64,000 bases of DNA, taken from positions 248,001-312,000 of the forward strand of contig JAUYRN010000027.1 of the NCBI GenBank assembly GCA_030696775.1. The letters run 5' to 3'. Source of the stretch: Sulfuricurvum sp. Lineage in GTDB: Bacteria; Campylobacterota; Campylobacteria; Campylobacterales; Sulfurimonadaceae. The notes beneath the pieces are model-generated. The model worked only from the letters and a program-made list of their open reading frames with translations. It was not told the origin of the DNA and did not search any database. The translations under genes were made by a program, and so were the position numbers. Positions 15,738-25,804 of the stretch are shown one piece after another (the stretch's first letter is position 1; each line of letters opens with the position of its first letter).

Positions 15738-16372
15738 TAAAACTTCTTCTAGCCCTCTTCACTATCTTTACTTTAGTGCACGCACAGCCCTCTTCAAAAG
15801 CTCTAAACAGTTCATTAGAGTCTATAGGTTCAGAAGAGTCCTATGCAGAGATACACGCACTTGATGGAATTCGTGATAAATATGCTACAAGCTACAAAAG
15901 TCATATGAAACGCTATAAGACAACCCAAGAAGATCACGCTACGATTGCCAAAAAATTTGAAGAAGCCAATATTCCCCTCTTCTTCTCCCTGATTCCCTAT
16001 TGTGAGTCCAATTTCAGAAGTGATATTCGTGGACATGGAACAGCAGGATTATGGCAATTTATGGCTCAATCAGGACGCACTTACGGGTTAACAATTAAAA
16101 AGGGAAATGATGAAAGAATGGATATTTGCCGCTCAACTGATGCTGCTATTCTCTATATCAAAGATTTAAAAAAAGAATTTGGCAGTTGGTACTTGGCTGA
16201 TTTTGCATACGGTATGGGAGAGATAAAACTCAAACATCTTATCAAAAAAAATGGAAGCAACAAGATCTCTGTCTTATTAAAAGACCCTGCATTTCCAAGA
16301 GGGACAAAAGATCACTTTGGTAAAACACTCTTACTTGATGCTACGATCCATCAAAGTAAAAGCGAAGAATAA
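15734..16372 (+). CDS. Periplasmic lytic transglycosylase, SLT domain
   Basis: A 212-residue protein with a signal peptide (MIKLLLALFTIFTLVHA) and one SLT domain: PYCESNFRSD near residue 96 holds the catalytic Glu, followed by GTAGLWQFMAQSGRTYGL near residue 113, the lysozyme-like core motif, and DFAYGMGEIKLKHL near residue 157 (usual pattern AYNAG). It cleaves the glycan strands of peptidoglycan, releasing anhydro-muropeptides. There is no LysM domain. Coupled to the MFS gene by an ATGA overlap. Confidence 0.9.
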   Translation: MIKLLLALFTIFTLVHAQPSSKALNSSLESIGSEESYAEIHALDGIRDKYATSYKSHMKRYKTTQEDHATIAKKFEEANIPLFFSLIPYCESNFRSDIRGHGTAGLWQFMAQSGRTYGLTIKKGNDERMDICRSTDAAILYIKDLKKEFGSWYLADFAYGMGEIKLKHLIKKNGSNKISVLLKDPAFPRGTKDHFGKTLLLDATIHQSKSEE

Positions 16373-16375
16373 CTT

Positions 16376-17083
16376 TTACCCAATATTCGTATACACGGCC
16401 TGAACGTCTTCATCATCTTCGAGTTTATCAATCAGTTTTTCAATATCGATCATTTGCTCATCCGTAAATTCAACGGGAGAGTTAGCAATACGTTCTAACG
16501 CTGCTTTGGTAAGCTCAAAGCCCATTTTATCAAGAGCGTGAGAAAGTTCACCAAATGCAGTATAGTCACCATATACCGTAACTTCTCCGTCTTCCTCTTC
16601 GAGAGACTCTAATCCTGCATCTATTAACTCAAGTTCAAGCTCTTCAAGATCCATAGCCGGTGTAGCAAAACTAAAAACCGCTTTACGGCTGAACATAAAT
16701 TCCAGTGCACCGTTATTAAGCGTCTCACCTTTGGCTCTGCCAAAACATGTACGAATATTGGACACAGTACGAGCATTGTTATCCGTAGCGCACTCAACGA
16801 AAATAAGAGCACCATGCGGAGCTTTCCCTTCGATATTCATCTCAAACATCGTCGTGACATCTTTTCCACTGGCACGCTTGATGGCAGCTTCTATATTATC
16901 TTTAGGCATATTTTGCGCTTTTGCACTTAAAATTGCAGAACGAAGCTTCGGATTCATATCCGGATCATCTCCACCTTCTTTTGCTGCCATAGTAATCATT
17001 TTACCTAATTTAGGAAATACTCTGGACATATTTCCCCATCGTTTCATTTTAGCCGCTTTACGATATTCGAACGCTCTTCCCAT
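16376..17083 (-). CDS. YebC/PmpR family protein
   Basis: A 235-residue cytoplasmic protein starting [16 protein letters not shown], with [29 protein letters not shown] near residues 45-75 and [10 protein letters not shown] near residue 122. The family was described as DNA-binding regulators and more recently as ribosome-associated factors that relieve stalling at proline-rich stretches. Length is typical. Convergent with the transglycosylase, three bases apart, leaving no room for a terminator between. The upstream ATPase gene on the same strand ends 20 bases before its start. Confidence 0.95.
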   Translation of the reverse strand: MGRAFEYRKAAKMKRWGNMSRVFPKLGKMITMAAKEGGDDPDMNPKLRSAILSAKAQNMPKDNIEAAIKRASGKDVTTMFEMNIEGKAPHGALIFVECATDNNARTVSNIRTCFGRAKGETLNNGALEFMFSRKAVFSFATPAMDLEELELELIDAGLESLEEEDGEVTVYGDYTAFGELSHALDKMGFELTKAALERIANSPVEFTDEQMIDIEKLIDKLEDDEDVQAVYTNIG

Positions 17084-17103
17084 ATTTCATGTCTCCTTTA
17101 AAA

Positions 17104-17823
17104 TTAATCAATAATTGCAATATCGCTTTTAATCTGGTTAAAAAGCAATGAGCGATTATCCATACGATATTGATAGTAAAATGTATTCGTGGCTAAACTT
17201 CGTAATACCGAAGTATTGTAATAATGCGCATTCGAACATCGTCCCAAATACAAGAACGTAAAGAGAAGTTTAATACGCGGATCTTCAAATGTTTCATGTG
17301 GTTGTGTCAAAAAAGTAAAACCAAATTTTTTCAGATTCACAAGATCAAAAATATAATAAAGGAAATCTTCAAATTTCGTATAAAAACCGTCAAGATTTGC
17401 AATCTCATGGAAAAAATAATAATATTTTTCTAAAAGTTCAGGCTTTTGAATCATTTGAGAAAGTTTACTTTTTATATTGCGCTTTGACGCAAAATAACTC
17501 GGATTTGCTGCCATATAAATATTTTTACCCTCTGCAATCGCCTTGTTCAGTGCTGCATCAAACTCTTCACTTTCATCAAAACGGAGATAAAAAAATGCTT
17601 CATCTGTTTTGAATTTTTCTTCGATTTGATCGACTGAAGGATCTGAAAAATCGAGATAAAGAGTAGGAATGCCACATGCCATCACGAAATGACGAATTTT
17701 GTTCGCCAAATGAGTTTTACCCGAGCCCTCTTCACCTAAAATTAGGGTATTTTGGTACAGGGTTCTCTCTGTTAGTTCTAAAGTTGCAATACTATTTTTG
17801 AATGTTCCTATTTTTGTACGCAT
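17104..17823 (-). CDS. P-loop ATPase of unknown role
   Basis: A 239-residue protein with a clear Walker A motif LGEEGSGKTHLANKI near residues 30-44 and a hydrophobic strand ending in Asp (GIPTLYLDFSDP) in the next beta strand. The rest (Tyr/Phe-rich, NLKKFGFTFLTQPHETFEDPRIKLLF) looks like a HerA/FtsK or DUF87-type core, with the TQ after a strand resembling sensor 1. No family name can be given. It is alone upstream of YebC. No membrane segment or signal is seen. Confidence 0.75.
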   Translation of the reverse strand: MRTKIGTFKNSIATLELTERTLYQNTLILGEEGSGKTHLANKIRHFVMACGIPTLYLDFSDPSVDQIEEKFKTDEAFFYLRFDESEEFDAALNKAIAEGKNIYMAANPSYFASKRNIKSKLSQMIQKPELLEKYYYFFHEIANLDGFYTKFEDFLYYIFDLVNLKKFGFTFLTQPHETFEDPRIKLLFTFLYLGRCSNAHYYNTSVLRSLATNTFYYQYRMDNRSLLFNQIKSDIAIID

Positions 17824-17896
17824 GAGTAATCCATTATTTTAAAATTGATACGTCAGTATAACCAATGGAAATGGAGTTAAAGCTAAAGAGGAAAAG

Positions 17897-17912
17897 TCCC
17901 GCCTAAGCGGGA
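17897..17912 (-). terminator. Terminator of the acetate operon
   Basis: TCCCGC and GCGGGA form a 6-bp GC stem (extended by AC/GT) over a 4-base loop, followed on the minus strand by TTTTCC. It lies 20 bases after the acs stop. Confidence 0.7.
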
Positions 17913-17933
17913 GTGAAAAAAAGATAAGAGGAA

Positions 17934-19892
17934 TTAGCCTTTTACTTTTGCTTCAATAGTAGCAACAATACTAGGATCTTCTAATGTAGAAATATCTTGT
18001 GTAATAACTTCACCTTTGGCAATCGAACGCAAAATACGGCGCATAATTTTACCTGAGCGAGTTTTTGGCAAACCAGGAACGAAAACGATATCATCACAAA
18101 TCGCAATGTTACCGATCTCTTTCATGATCACTTTATTGATCTCTTTAACCATTTCCATCTCTTCACCGATGGTATCTTCACTTTTGAGAACAATGTAGGC
18201 AAAAATACCCTCACCTTTGAGCTCATGCGGTTTACCGACAACGGCTACTTCTGCAACATTAGGGTGTTTTTTACATGCTGCTTCTACTTCAGCTGTTCCC
18301 ATACGATGACCGGAAACGTTGATAACGTCATCCGTACGACCTGTGATGGTAATGTATCCCTCTTCGTCATAGATCGCACCGTCACCGGTGAAATATACAG
18401 GTTGACCGTCTTTTTTGACATCACCGAAGTATGATTTTACGAAACGCTCTGGATCACCCCAGATTCCGCGAATCATAGAAGGCCAAGGACGTGTTACACA
18501 CATATAACCAGGCTCTCCTGCTTCGACTTTGATACCTGTTTGAGGGTCTAAGATCTCAGCGATAATACCAGGCAGAGGGAATGTTGCACATGCAGGTTTG
18601 ATCGGTGTTGCACCCGGAAGTGGAGAGACGATGTGTCCGCCCGTTTCCGTTTGCCAGTAAGTATCAACGATGGCGCATTTGCTTCCGCCAACTGCTTCAT
18701 AGTACCATTTCCATGCCGGAGGATCGATAGGTTCACCGACTGTACCCAAGACTTTTAGAGATGATAAGTCGTATTTAGCCGGCTCATCTTCACCCATTTT
18801 GTGCAATACACGAATTGCAGTAGGAGCGGTATAGAATTGGTTGATTTTATATTCTTCAACCATTTTCCATGGGCGTCCAGCATCAGGGTACGTAGGTACC
18901 CCTTCAAACATCACAGTAGTCGCACCCATAGCGAGTGGTCCGTAAACGATATAGGTATGTCCTGTAATCCAGCCTACGTCTGCTGTACACCAGTAAGTAT
19001 CATTCTCTTTAACGTCAAATACCCATTCCATCGTCATTTGTGCCCAAAGGATATATCCAGCACTGTTGTGTTGAACTCCTTTTGGTTTTCCGGTAGAACC
19101 GGATGTGTAAAGAAGGAATAATGGATCTTCAGCATCCATAACTTCCGGTTCACATTTGCTTGACTGATTTTTGATAAGCTCGTTATAGGAGTAGTCACGC
19201 CCTGCTACCCAGGTTACATCTTCATTGTTACGCTCAACAACGAGAACTTTTTGTACTGGTGTATTTCCTCTTAACGCTTCATCTACGACAGGTTTGAGCA
19301 TATATGGTTTATCTTTTCTGTATGCACCGTCGGCAGTAATAACTACTTTTGCATCAGCATCTTCGATTCTGTCTTTTAACGCTTCAGAAGAGAATCCGCC
19401 AAATACAATCGAGTGAATGGCACCGATACGGGCACACGCAAGCATGGCATACGCAGCTTCTGGAATCATCGGCATATAGATTACAACACGGTCACCTTTT
19501 TTGACACTAAATTCATTTTTAAGAAGATTGGCAAATTTATTCACATTGTAATAAAGCTCAAGATACGTAATAATTTGTTTATCACCTCTGTCACCTTCGA
19601 AGATGATTGCCGCTTTATTTTTACGAGAAGCTAGGTGACGGTCAATACATTGATACGCAACGTTCAATTTTCCATTCAAGAACCATTTATAAAATGGCGC
19701 ATCACTTTCATCAAGAACTTGGGTGTACGGTGAAAACCAGTCAATTTTTTCGTTGGCAAAATGACCCCAAAATCCTTCATAATCCTCATGTGCCCATGTT
19801 TGAAGATCGTTATATTCACACATATTTTTAATGCGGGCTTGCTTTGCAAACTCTCGGTTAGGTTGAAAAGTTGGTTTTACGATATCACTCAT
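17934..19892 (-). CDS. acs: Acetyl-CoA synthetase (AMP-forming)
   Basis: Acs makes acetyl-CoA from acetate, ATP and CoA through acetyl-AMP in the cytosol. The 652-residue length is standard. Visible motifs: [16 protein letters not shown] near residue 258 (P-loop-like), [11 protein letters not shown] region, [11 protein letters not shown] near residue 410, and [14 protein letters not shown] near residue 622, whose lysine is the acetylation site that regulates the enzyme. AAGGAG precedes the ATG. It is the last gene of a cluster with acetate permease, porin and a regulatory protein, so acetate scavenging is the evident role. Confidence 0.98.
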   Translation of the reverse strand: MSDIVKPTFQPNREFAKQARIKNMCEYNDLQTWAHEDYEGFWGHFANEKIDWFSPYTQVLDESDAPFYKWFLNGKLNVAYQCIDRHLASRKNKAAIIFEGDRGDKQIITYLELYYNVNKFANLLKNEFSVKKGDRVVIYMPMIPEAAYAMLACARIGAIHSIVFGGFSSEALKDRIEDADAKVVITADGAYRKDKPYMLKPVVDEALRGNTPVQKVLVVERNNEDVTWVAGRDYSYNELIKNQSSKCEPEVMDAEDPLFLLYTSGSTGKPKGVQHNSAGYILWAQMTMEWVFDVKENDTYWCTADVGWITGHTYIVYGPLAMGATTVMFEGVPTYPDAGRPWKMVEEYKINQFYTAPTAIRVLHKMGEDEPAKYDLSSLKVLGTVGEPIDPPAWKWYYEAVGGSKCAIVDTYWQTETGGHIVSPLPGATPIKPACATFPLPGIIAEILDPQTGIKVEAGEPGYMCVTRPWPSMIRGIWGDPERFVKSYFGDVKKDGQPVYFTGDGAIYDEEGYITITGRTDDVINVSGHRMGTAEVEAACKKHPNVAEVAVVGKPHELKGEGIFAYIVLKSEDTIGEEMEMVKEINKVIMKEIGNIAICDDIVFVPGLPKTRSGKIMRRILRSIAKGEVITQDISTLEDPSIVATIEAKVKG

Positions 19893-19910
19893 TGTTAATG
19901 CTCCTTGCGT

Positions 19911-20525
19911 TTAGTTTAATTTTGTAGTGTGTTTTAATTTAATATAGACCATTGCGGTCATAATTGCATCATTCAATGCGTTGTGTTGTCCCATCCTCGG
20001 GATTCTTAAATCTTTGAGGATTGTATCAAAGCGTAAATCAATATTCCCTTGAGGAATCAAAGCAATTTTTTTATCAAAATAAAGCCCCGAAATCTCAATT
20101 TGCTTGTTGGGTAAAGTAACACCAAGCCATGGTTTAATCAGACGATTCATCATTGCCATATCGAACTCCAAATAATAGCCAACAAGAGGGCGATTTCCGA
20201 TAAAATCCAAAAACTTTTTTACCCCTTCTAATGGTTCGATGGCATGTTCTAAATCACAAGGACGTATGTGGTGTATTTTTATACTCTCCACACTGATCTC
20301 TTTAGTCGGCTTTAGAAAAACTTCAAAGCTCTGTGAAGTGAGAATTTTATCTTCTTTTATCTTCACAGCACCGATACTCAAAACAGCATCTTTCTTGGTA
20401 TTCAAACCAGTCGTTTCAGTATCAAACACCACGACTTCATCTCCGTCATAAACATCAAAAAGCCATTCATATTGTGTATCAAGTAAGCCTTTACGGTTCC
20501 ATCCACGCCAAAATGATTCAAACAT
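19911..20525 (-). CDS. DnaQ-like 3'-5' exonuclease
   Basis: A 204-residue DEDDh exonuclease: VVFDTETTGLNTKKDAVLSIGAVKI (Exo I, residues 31-55), GYYLEFDMAMMNRLI (Exo II, near 117) and QHNALNDAIMTAMVY (Exo III, with the catalytic His/Asp). Similar proteins are commonly encoded next to DUF294 nucleotidyltransferase-like genes and acs, and it overlaps the DUF294 stop by one base here. The substrate is unknown; it is not the replicative epsilon subunit by context. Confidence 0.9.
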   Translation of the reverse strand: MFESFWRGWNRKGLLDTQYEWLFDVYDGDEVVVFDTETTGLNTKKDAVLSIGAVKIKEDKILTSQSFEVFLKPTKEISVESIKIHHIRPCDLEHAIEPLEGVKKFLDFIGNRPLVGYYLEFDMAMMNRLIKPWLGVTLPNKQIEISGLYFDKKIALIPQGNIDLRFDTILKDLRIPRMGQHNALNDAIMTAMVYIKLKHTTKLN

Positions 20526-22348
20526 TACACAACCATTCCCAAATGAAAATGATACGTGAGAAATTTCTTGAAAGTATTGACAATTTTAAAGGCATCTTTG
20601 AGTAAATCACGATCGGTTTTACTAAAGAGTTTCGGATTTACATAATTTTGCTCCTCACCCGTATGCTTTTGTGAAAGCATCGAGCGTAAACGTATTTCCA
20701 ATAATGTATCATATGCCTCGATTAGCTCACTGGCAAAGCGTTTATCGAATAATCCGACATTATTAAGTTCTTTAATCCGCTCGGTCGTATTCGTACACTC
20801 AATTTTATGCTCCAACGCCAAGATACGAATACCATGGACGATTGCAAAAATTCCCCCTTTTTTGATATCGAGCTCACTTTGATGCTCTGCTCGACCCAAA
20901 ACAAATCCTGAAAAGAGGCTCAAAGGGGTTTCAAATGCAAGTGCTGATTTAGCCAAATGAGCCAATACATCACTACGACCCTCGAAATGCTCATTCAAGT
21001 AGTTTCTGCACTCGATCAATAAACGCTCATCTCCTGCTACACAGGATGCATCTAAAAAGATCGAAAGCGAGAGAAGTGTCTCCTCATTAAAGGTTTCTAC
21101 CCATTGAGAAATCATAACCTTATATCCTGAAACACTATGACGCCAATAGGGATTGCTCACCATAACATTGCCGCTGCATTTTGGAAATCCTAATCGCAAT
21201 AAATACGCATTGAACGTCATCATATAAGAAGTAAATTCTTCTTCATTTTCACCGTCACGTATGATCAGGGCATTGTCTTGATCGGTGCGCAATATTTGCT
21301 CACCTCGTCCTTCACTGCCCATCACGATAAGTGCACATTTGCTTTGAAGTTCTTGAGGAACAACCAATTCAAAGACTTTACGATACATCTTAGAGTTGAG
21401 TTCACTTACCAGTTTCGAGATATACCGAACCTTTACCCCTTTTGAGGTTAGGGAACTGATGAGATGAGTCAATGAACGCTGGGCATTGTCCAGCTCATCA
21501 ATGGTAAGAGAACGATCAATGGAGGCAGCAATCAAATGGGTATGGTTAGCAAAATGACTTAACAAATCAAGCTGTTCCAAAATCCCGACAATTTTCTCAT
21601 TCTCAACTACAATAAGCCGTTTAACACCGTGTTTCGTGAAAAGCAGCAATGCATTAAAGAGAAAATCACTCCGCTCAATCGTCACAAGACCAAATGTCGC
21701 AATCTCTCCGATTGGATCTTGCGTGCTTTTTTCGACTAACAATACTTTTTCACGTAAATTCGTATCCGTTACAATCCCTATTGACTCCGCATCACGAACT
21801 AAAATAACATCCGCATTTTGATCTGCCATAGCACGCAATGCTTCTTTAATCGTGGTCGTAGCATTTACAAAACAAGGCGTATGAAGATAAATTTCATCAA
21901 CACGAGCAACCATAAAAGGTGTCAATTCATTTTGGTGCTGACGCTCTTTAAGATTTTGATGTTTAGTGATGAAGTCTTGCATAAAATAGTTTTGAAAGGA
22001 TTCGACGTCTTGAAGAAGATTAAGAAAGGATTCTTTGGGGAGTTCGTAACAGATGAGATCTTCGGTAACGATAAAAGTACTTTGGGTATTGCCATAGATG
22101 AGAGCATTAGGATCGAAACTGTCTCGCTCGCTGTACACGTTTTGAAGTTCACCGTCGATGGTCTCATCGACGGCTCCCTTGATAATAATGCAAAGCGATT
22201 GAGCCCGAACCCTCGGACCGATTAAAACCGTCTCCTTGGGATAATAGGCAATATCCATCTGTGTCATCAGTTGCTCAATCATCCTTTCAGTCAAAAGATC
22301 AAAAGGATGGATCGACATTAATAATGCTTTTTGGTCAAAAAGACTCAA
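20525..22348 (-). CDS. cNMP-binding / CBS-pair / DUF294 putative nucleotidyltransferase
   Basis: A 607-residue soluble protein with a cyclic-nucleotide-binding fold (residues about 10-130), two CBS motifs (about 155-270, with DVILVRDAESIGIVTDTNLREKVL) and a GlnD-like nucleotidyltransferase region: MGSEGRGEQILRTDQDNALI near residues 340-360, the DUF294 hallmark with its metal-binding Asp pair. A helical DUF294 C-terminal domain follows. This is the usual regulatory-looking partner of acs/actP loci; small-ligand (adenylate) sensing by the CBS pair is likely, the target of nucleotidylation unknown. A 98-base gap with a palindromic repeat separates it from actP. Confidence 0.9.
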   Translation of the reverse strand: MSLFDQKALLMSIHPFDLLTERMIEQLMTQMDIAYYPKETVLIGPRVRAQSLCIIIKGAVDETIDGELQNVYSERDSFDPNALIYGNTQSTFIVTEDLICYELPKESFLNLLQDVESFQNYFMQDFITKHQNLKERQHQNELTPFMVARVDEIYLHTPCFVNATTTIKEALRAMADQNADVILVRDAESIGIVTDTNLREKVLLVEKSTQDPIGEIATFGLVTIERSDFLFNALLLFTKHGVKRLIVVENEKIVGILEQLDLLSHFANHTHLIAASIDRSLTIDELDNAQRSLTHLISSLTSKGVKVRYISKLVSELNSKMYRKVFELVVPQELQSKCALIVMGSEGRGEQILRTDQDNALIIRDGENEEEFTSYMMTFNAYLLRLGFPKCSGNVMVSNPYWRHSVSGYKVMISQWVETFNEETLLSLSIFLDASCVAGDERLLIECRNYLNEHFEGRSDVLAHLAKSALAFETPLSLFSGFVLGRAEHQSELDIKKGGIFAIVHGIRILALEHKIECTNTTERIKELNNVGLFDKRFASELIEAYDTLLEIRLRSMLSQKHTGEEQNYVNPKLFSKTDRDLLKDAFKIVNTFKKFLTYHFHLGMVV

Positions 22349-22378
22349 AGGTAACTCCTCAAATTAATACATTATATT

Positions 22379-22437
22379 CGTCATTCCCGCGAATGCGGGA
22401 ATCCAGCTGGATCCCCGAGTCAAGCCCGAGGATGACG
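22379..22437. repeat. Dispersed palindromic repeat (REP/dRS3-like) between actP and the DUF294 gene
   Basis: ATTCCCGCGAATGCGGGAAT (22383-22402) is a near-perfect hairpin, and outer arms CGTCAT (22379-22384) and ATGACG (22432-22437) enclose it together with a second CCCCGAG/CCCGAGG part. This GTCATTCCCGC...GCGGGAATCCAG sequence is a well-known type of interspersed palindromic unit in many proteobacteria (dRS3-like in Neisseria). Only one copy is in this window. It is more GC-rich than the surroundings and may attenuate or stabilise the message inside the operon. Confidence 0.75.
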
Positions 22438-22446
22438 GGAATTGAT

Positions 22447-24108
22447 TTAATGTTCAACTGCACCTTCAGCACCGATACCTGTTTGAGCACGAATATACTG
22501 AGCTTCAAATGCTTCACGCTCTTTAGCTGCTGTATCACTTTTATCCGTAATCGAGAAGAACCAAATTCCGATAAATGCTGCACTCACAGAAAATAGTGCT
22601 GGATATTTGTATGGGAAAATCGCTTCTGCATGTCCTAAGAAATCAACCCATACGGTAGGTCCTAGAACCACTAAAACAGCCGCTGTCAATAGACCTAATG
22701 ATCCACCAAGCAATGCACCGCGAGTTGTAAGTTTAGACCAATACATAGAAAGGAACAAGATCGGGAAGTTCGCACTTGCAGCAATAGCAAACGCCAATCC
22801 AACCATGAACGCAATATTTTGTGCTTCGAATGCAATACCAAGATAAATTGCAACGATACCAAGAATAACTGTTGCAACTTTAGAAACTTTCATTTCCATC
22901 ATCCCGTCTGCTTTTCCTTTACGAAGTACACTCGCATAAATGTCATGTGAAATTGCTGAAGCCCCTGCAAGAGTAAGCCCTGAAACAACCGCAAGGATTG
23001 TTGCAAACGCTACTGCTGAAATAAAGCCTAGGAAGAAGTCTCCGCCCACTGCATGTGACAAGTGAATCGCTGCCATGTTGTCGCCGCCAAGGATCGGAGA
23101 ACCACCATCTACTGCTTGTTTTGCAAGGTCAAGATATTGTGGATTTTGGAATACCATAACGATTGCACCGAAACCGATGATGAACGTCAAGATATAGAAA
23201 TACCCGATAAATCCTGTCGCATAGAAAACTGATTTACGTGCTTCTTTCGCATCACTGACGGTAAAGAAACGCATCAAGATATGAGGAAGACCTGCCGTAC
23301 CGAACATCAAAGCTATACCGAGTGAAATCGCTGAAATCGGATCGCTGACAAGTTTACCAGGAGCCATAATCGATACATCTTTCATTTGAACCGCAGTTGC
23401 AAACAATGTCTCGAAGTTGAAGTTATAGTGTGCCATAACCGCAATCGCCATAAATGTTGCACCGGATAAAAGCAAGAATGCTTTGATAATCTGCACCCAT
23501 GTAGTTGCAAGCATACCACCAAAGGTTACGTAAAGAATCATCAATACACCGACCAAAACAACCGCGATTTCATAATCAAGTCCGAAAAGAAGTTGAATTA
23601 ATTTACCTGCACCCACCATTTGAGCAATAAGGTACAGAATAACCGTTAAGATTGAACCAAATGCTGCCAATGTACGAATAGGAGTTTGACGCAAACGGTA
23701 CGATGCAACGTCAGCAAAAGTATATTTACCGAGATTACGAAGCTGTTCAGCTACCATAAACAAAATAATCGGCCATCCAACCAAGAAACCGATAGAGTAG
23801 ATCAAACCATCATACCCTTTTCCGTATACGAGAGCTGAAATACCCAAAAACGATGCTGCAGACATATAGTCCCCTGCGATCGCCATACCATTTTGAAAAC
23901 CAGTAATTCCACCGCCTGCTGTATAGAAATCTTTTGCAGTTTTAGTGCGTTTTGCCGCCCAATACGTGATTCCGAGTGTTGCTCCAACGAAAATCAAGAA
24001 CATAATAATCGCAGACATATTTAACGCTTGTTTTTCTACTGCACCGGTAAGTGCTTCGCTGGCGAATATCCCAGCTGATCCAAGAAGTAAAAAGAGTATT
24101 GGTTTCAT
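22447..24108 (-). CDS. actP: Cation/acetate symporter ActP
   Basis: A 553-residue sodium:solute symporter (SSS family) with about 13-14 membrane helices; [26 protein letters not shown] near residues 64-90 and [17 protein letters not shown] near residue 375 are the SSS signatures. Length and sequence fit ActP, which takes up acetate and other short carboxylates with a cation. The N-terminal stretch ending in SEA looks like the cleaved or first membrane segment typical of ActP. It overlaps the DUF485 stop by one base and is part of the acetate operon. Confidence 0.95.
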   Translation of the reverse strand: MKPILFLLLGSAGIFASEALTGAVEKQALNMSAIIMFLIFVGATLGITYWAAKRTKTAKDFYTAGGGITGFQNGMAIAGDYMSAASFLGISALVYGKGYDGLIYSIGFLVGWPIILFMVAEQLRNLGKYTFADVASYRLRQTPIRTLAAFGSILTVILYLIAQMVGAGKLIQLLFGLDYEIAVVLVGVLMILYVTFGGMLATTWVQIIKAFLLLSGATFMAIAVMAHYNFNFETLFATAVQMKDVSIMAPGKLVSDPISAISLGIALMFGTAGLPHILMRFFTVSDAKEARKSVFYATGFIGYFYILTFIIGFGAIVMVFQNPQYLDLAKQAVDGGSPILGGDNMAAIHLSHAVGGDFFLGFISAVAFATILAVVSGLTLAGASAISHDIYASVLRKGKADGMMEMKVSKVATVILGIVAIYLGIAFEAQNIAFMVGLAFAIAASANFPILFLSMYWSKLTTRGALLGGSLGLLTAAVLVVLGPTVWVDFLGHAEAIFPYKYPALFSVSAAFIGIWFFSITDKSDTAAKEREAFEAQYIRAQTGIGAEGAVEH

Positions 24109-24422
24109 TATTCCCCCTTCGCTTTCGCTTTAATACGACGAGTAAGCTCATCAAACTCACCATTTGCACGGCGAACATAAATCCCTGTCAAAAGAAACGC
24201 ACTGATAATAACAGTAACACCCACAGGGATACCTACTGTTGTAACTGAACCGGCAGAGAGAGGAGTCCCCAAAATCGACGGATCAAACGCAATCGTCAAT
24301 ACAAAGCCAAAATAAATCACTAACATAACGATTGTCAATGTCCATGCGAATTTTGTTCGCACAGTGACAAGCTGTATAAAATCTGGATCGTTTTTAATAC
24401 GATCAACCATCTCTTGTTTCAT
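24108..24422 (-). CDS. DUF485 membrane protein (YjcH-like)
   Basis: A 104-residue protein with two membrane helices ([19 protein letters not shown] and [21 protein letters not shown]) and a charged C-terminus ([10 protein letters not shown]). DUF485 proteins are encoded directly before actP in most bacteria (yjcH in E. coli) and are thought to assist the permease. AGGAGG-type sequence precedes the ATG. It lies 12 bases after the porin gene. Confidence 0.93.
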   Translation of the reverse strand: MKQEMVDRIKNDPDFIQLVTVRTKFAWTLTIVMLVIYFGFVLTIAFDPSILGTPLSAGSVTTVGIPVGVTVIISAFLLTGIYVRRANGEFDELTRRIKAKAKGE

Positions 24423-24434
24423 AATAAACCTCCT

Positions 24435-25760
24435 TTAAAAGTTATAGTTTGCGATAACGCGGTATTCGTCCCAATCAGTACCAACACCTGCAGCTGTCTC
24501 TTTGAAATCACGTGGGAAATTTCCACGGAAACGTAACTGAAGATTTTTAACCGTTTGAGGAGTATAAATCATATCGAATCCAGCTTCAGTCGCAGTCCAA
24601 GCATGGTTTGCTACATATCCATTTAAATCATCCATCGCAAAAGAGGTATAGTAAACACCGGTATTCAGATTTACACCAAAATCTTTCCAATCATAGTTAG
24701 CAGCCGCTTTCCATGCATCCGTTCCTGCCATAAATTGATGACGTGTTACCATACCTTGCGTGTAGGCTGGCATTCCACCCCATGGAGTAATTGTCCCACC
24801 ACCAATTGCAGCCGATGAATCCTTACTGTTATGTGATAACGCTGCATATACGTCAAAATTAGCAACTTTTACCCCTGCTTTTACAGCAATAAAGTCACTA
24901 TTAACTTTAGTGGCATAACTACTTCCAACATCATCTTCTTTGATATATTGTGCAGCAGCATACGGCGATACACCGCTTGCATAAGACCAGCCATAATTTG
25001 CTTCAGCATAAATTGCATTAAGAATATCATGTGCATAATAATCCCAAAGCTGAAGCTTCATTCCCGGAATTCCAGAATAAATTGCAGCGGCTACCGTTAC
25101 ACCATCAGTATTTTTACCAATTGCATATTCACCCATGTTTTCAAAACTACCTACCATGTTTGTAGCATTTGCAAGACCACTATAACCAGAAGTCAATGAT
25201 AATGCAGCAGGTTGATTGTTATAAGCATTAGCAAACGTTCCAGCCGCAAATTTTGTAACATGAGCCGCTATCAAAGACGTATCTTTAATATCGGTATTGC
25301 TCAAGACATATGCTTCAAAAAGGTTCGGGAGCATACGTGCATCATCTGCTCCGGCAAGAGGAGTATCCAATTTTTGGCGTCCCGCTTTAAATGCAGTATT
25401 CCCATTTTTATACTGTAAATATGCTTCACCAAGATACGTTTCATTATCTCCATTTGGCCCGAATAAAGTTGTATCATTTTCACCAGCAATAGAGCTTTTA
25501 CTGTCCAACTTATTCGTCGTGTAGAATGCTGCTCCTGCACTCAAGCCATTAAGCATTCCAGTTTCATATTTGAGATAACCTCCAATCGCCAGACCATCAC
25601 GATGAACCGTTGTCCCTCCGGAATAATCACGATCAATGTAAAAAGCACGGATTTGTCCACTTGCTTTTCCCTCTTTAAACATACTAGCCAAATCATCTGC
25701 TGCCATACTGTTGACAACAATGACTGATGCTAAAAACGATAGATGTATTATTCGTTTCAT
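24435..25760 (-). CDS. OprD-family outer-membrane porin
   Basis: A 441-residue outer-membrane protein with a signal peptide (MKRIIHLSFLASVIVVNSMA), an OprD-like beginning (GKASGQIRAFYIDRDYSGG), the LGEAYLQYKNGNTAFKAGRQKLDTPLAGADDARMLPNLFEAYVLSN motif typical of the OprD group in this phylum, and a C-terminal aromatic residue (ANYNF) for outer-membrane insertion. OprD porins pass carboxylates and basic amino acids; its place at the head of the acetate genes points to acetate entry. AGAAGGAG precedes the ATG. Confidence 0.92.
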   Translation of the reverse strand: MKRIIHLSFLASVIVVNSMAADDLASMFKEGKASGQIRAFYIDRDYSGGTTVHRDGLAIGGYLKYETGMLNGLSAGAAFYTTNKLDSKSSIAGENDTTLFGPNGDNETYLGEAYLQYKNGNTAFKAGRQKLDTPLAGADDARMLPNLFEAYVLSNTDIKDTSLIAAHVTKFAAGTFANAYNNQPAALSLTSGYSGLANATNMVGSFENMGEYAIGKNTDGVTVAAAIYSGIPGMKLQLWDYYAHDILNAIYAEANYGWSYASGVSPYAAAQYIKEDDVGSSYATKVNSDFIAVKAGVKVANFDVYAALSHNSKDSSAAIGGGTITPWGGMPAYTQGMVTRHQFMAGTDAWKAAANYDWKDFGVNLNTGVYYTSFAMDDLNGYVANHAWTATEAGFDMIYTPQTVKNLQLRFRGNFPRDFKETAAGVGTDWDEYRVIANYNF

Positions 25761-25789
25761 TTTTGCTCCTTCTGGTTTCTTTCACTGTC

Positions 25790-25795
25790 ATCATA
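25790..25795 (-). promoter_or_regulatory. -10 box of the acetate operon
   Basis: TATGAT on the minus strand, 30 bases before the porin ATG. No consensus -35; instead the CGTAGCA direct repeats overlap that position, which fits an activator-dependent promoter. Confidence 0.45.
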
Positions 25796-25804
25796 AAAAG
25801 TAAT

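Noticed and set aside
22359-22583. Open frame through the palindromic repeat
   Set aside because: It reads through repeat DNA and the antisense or alternative frame of actP; no ribosome-binding site.
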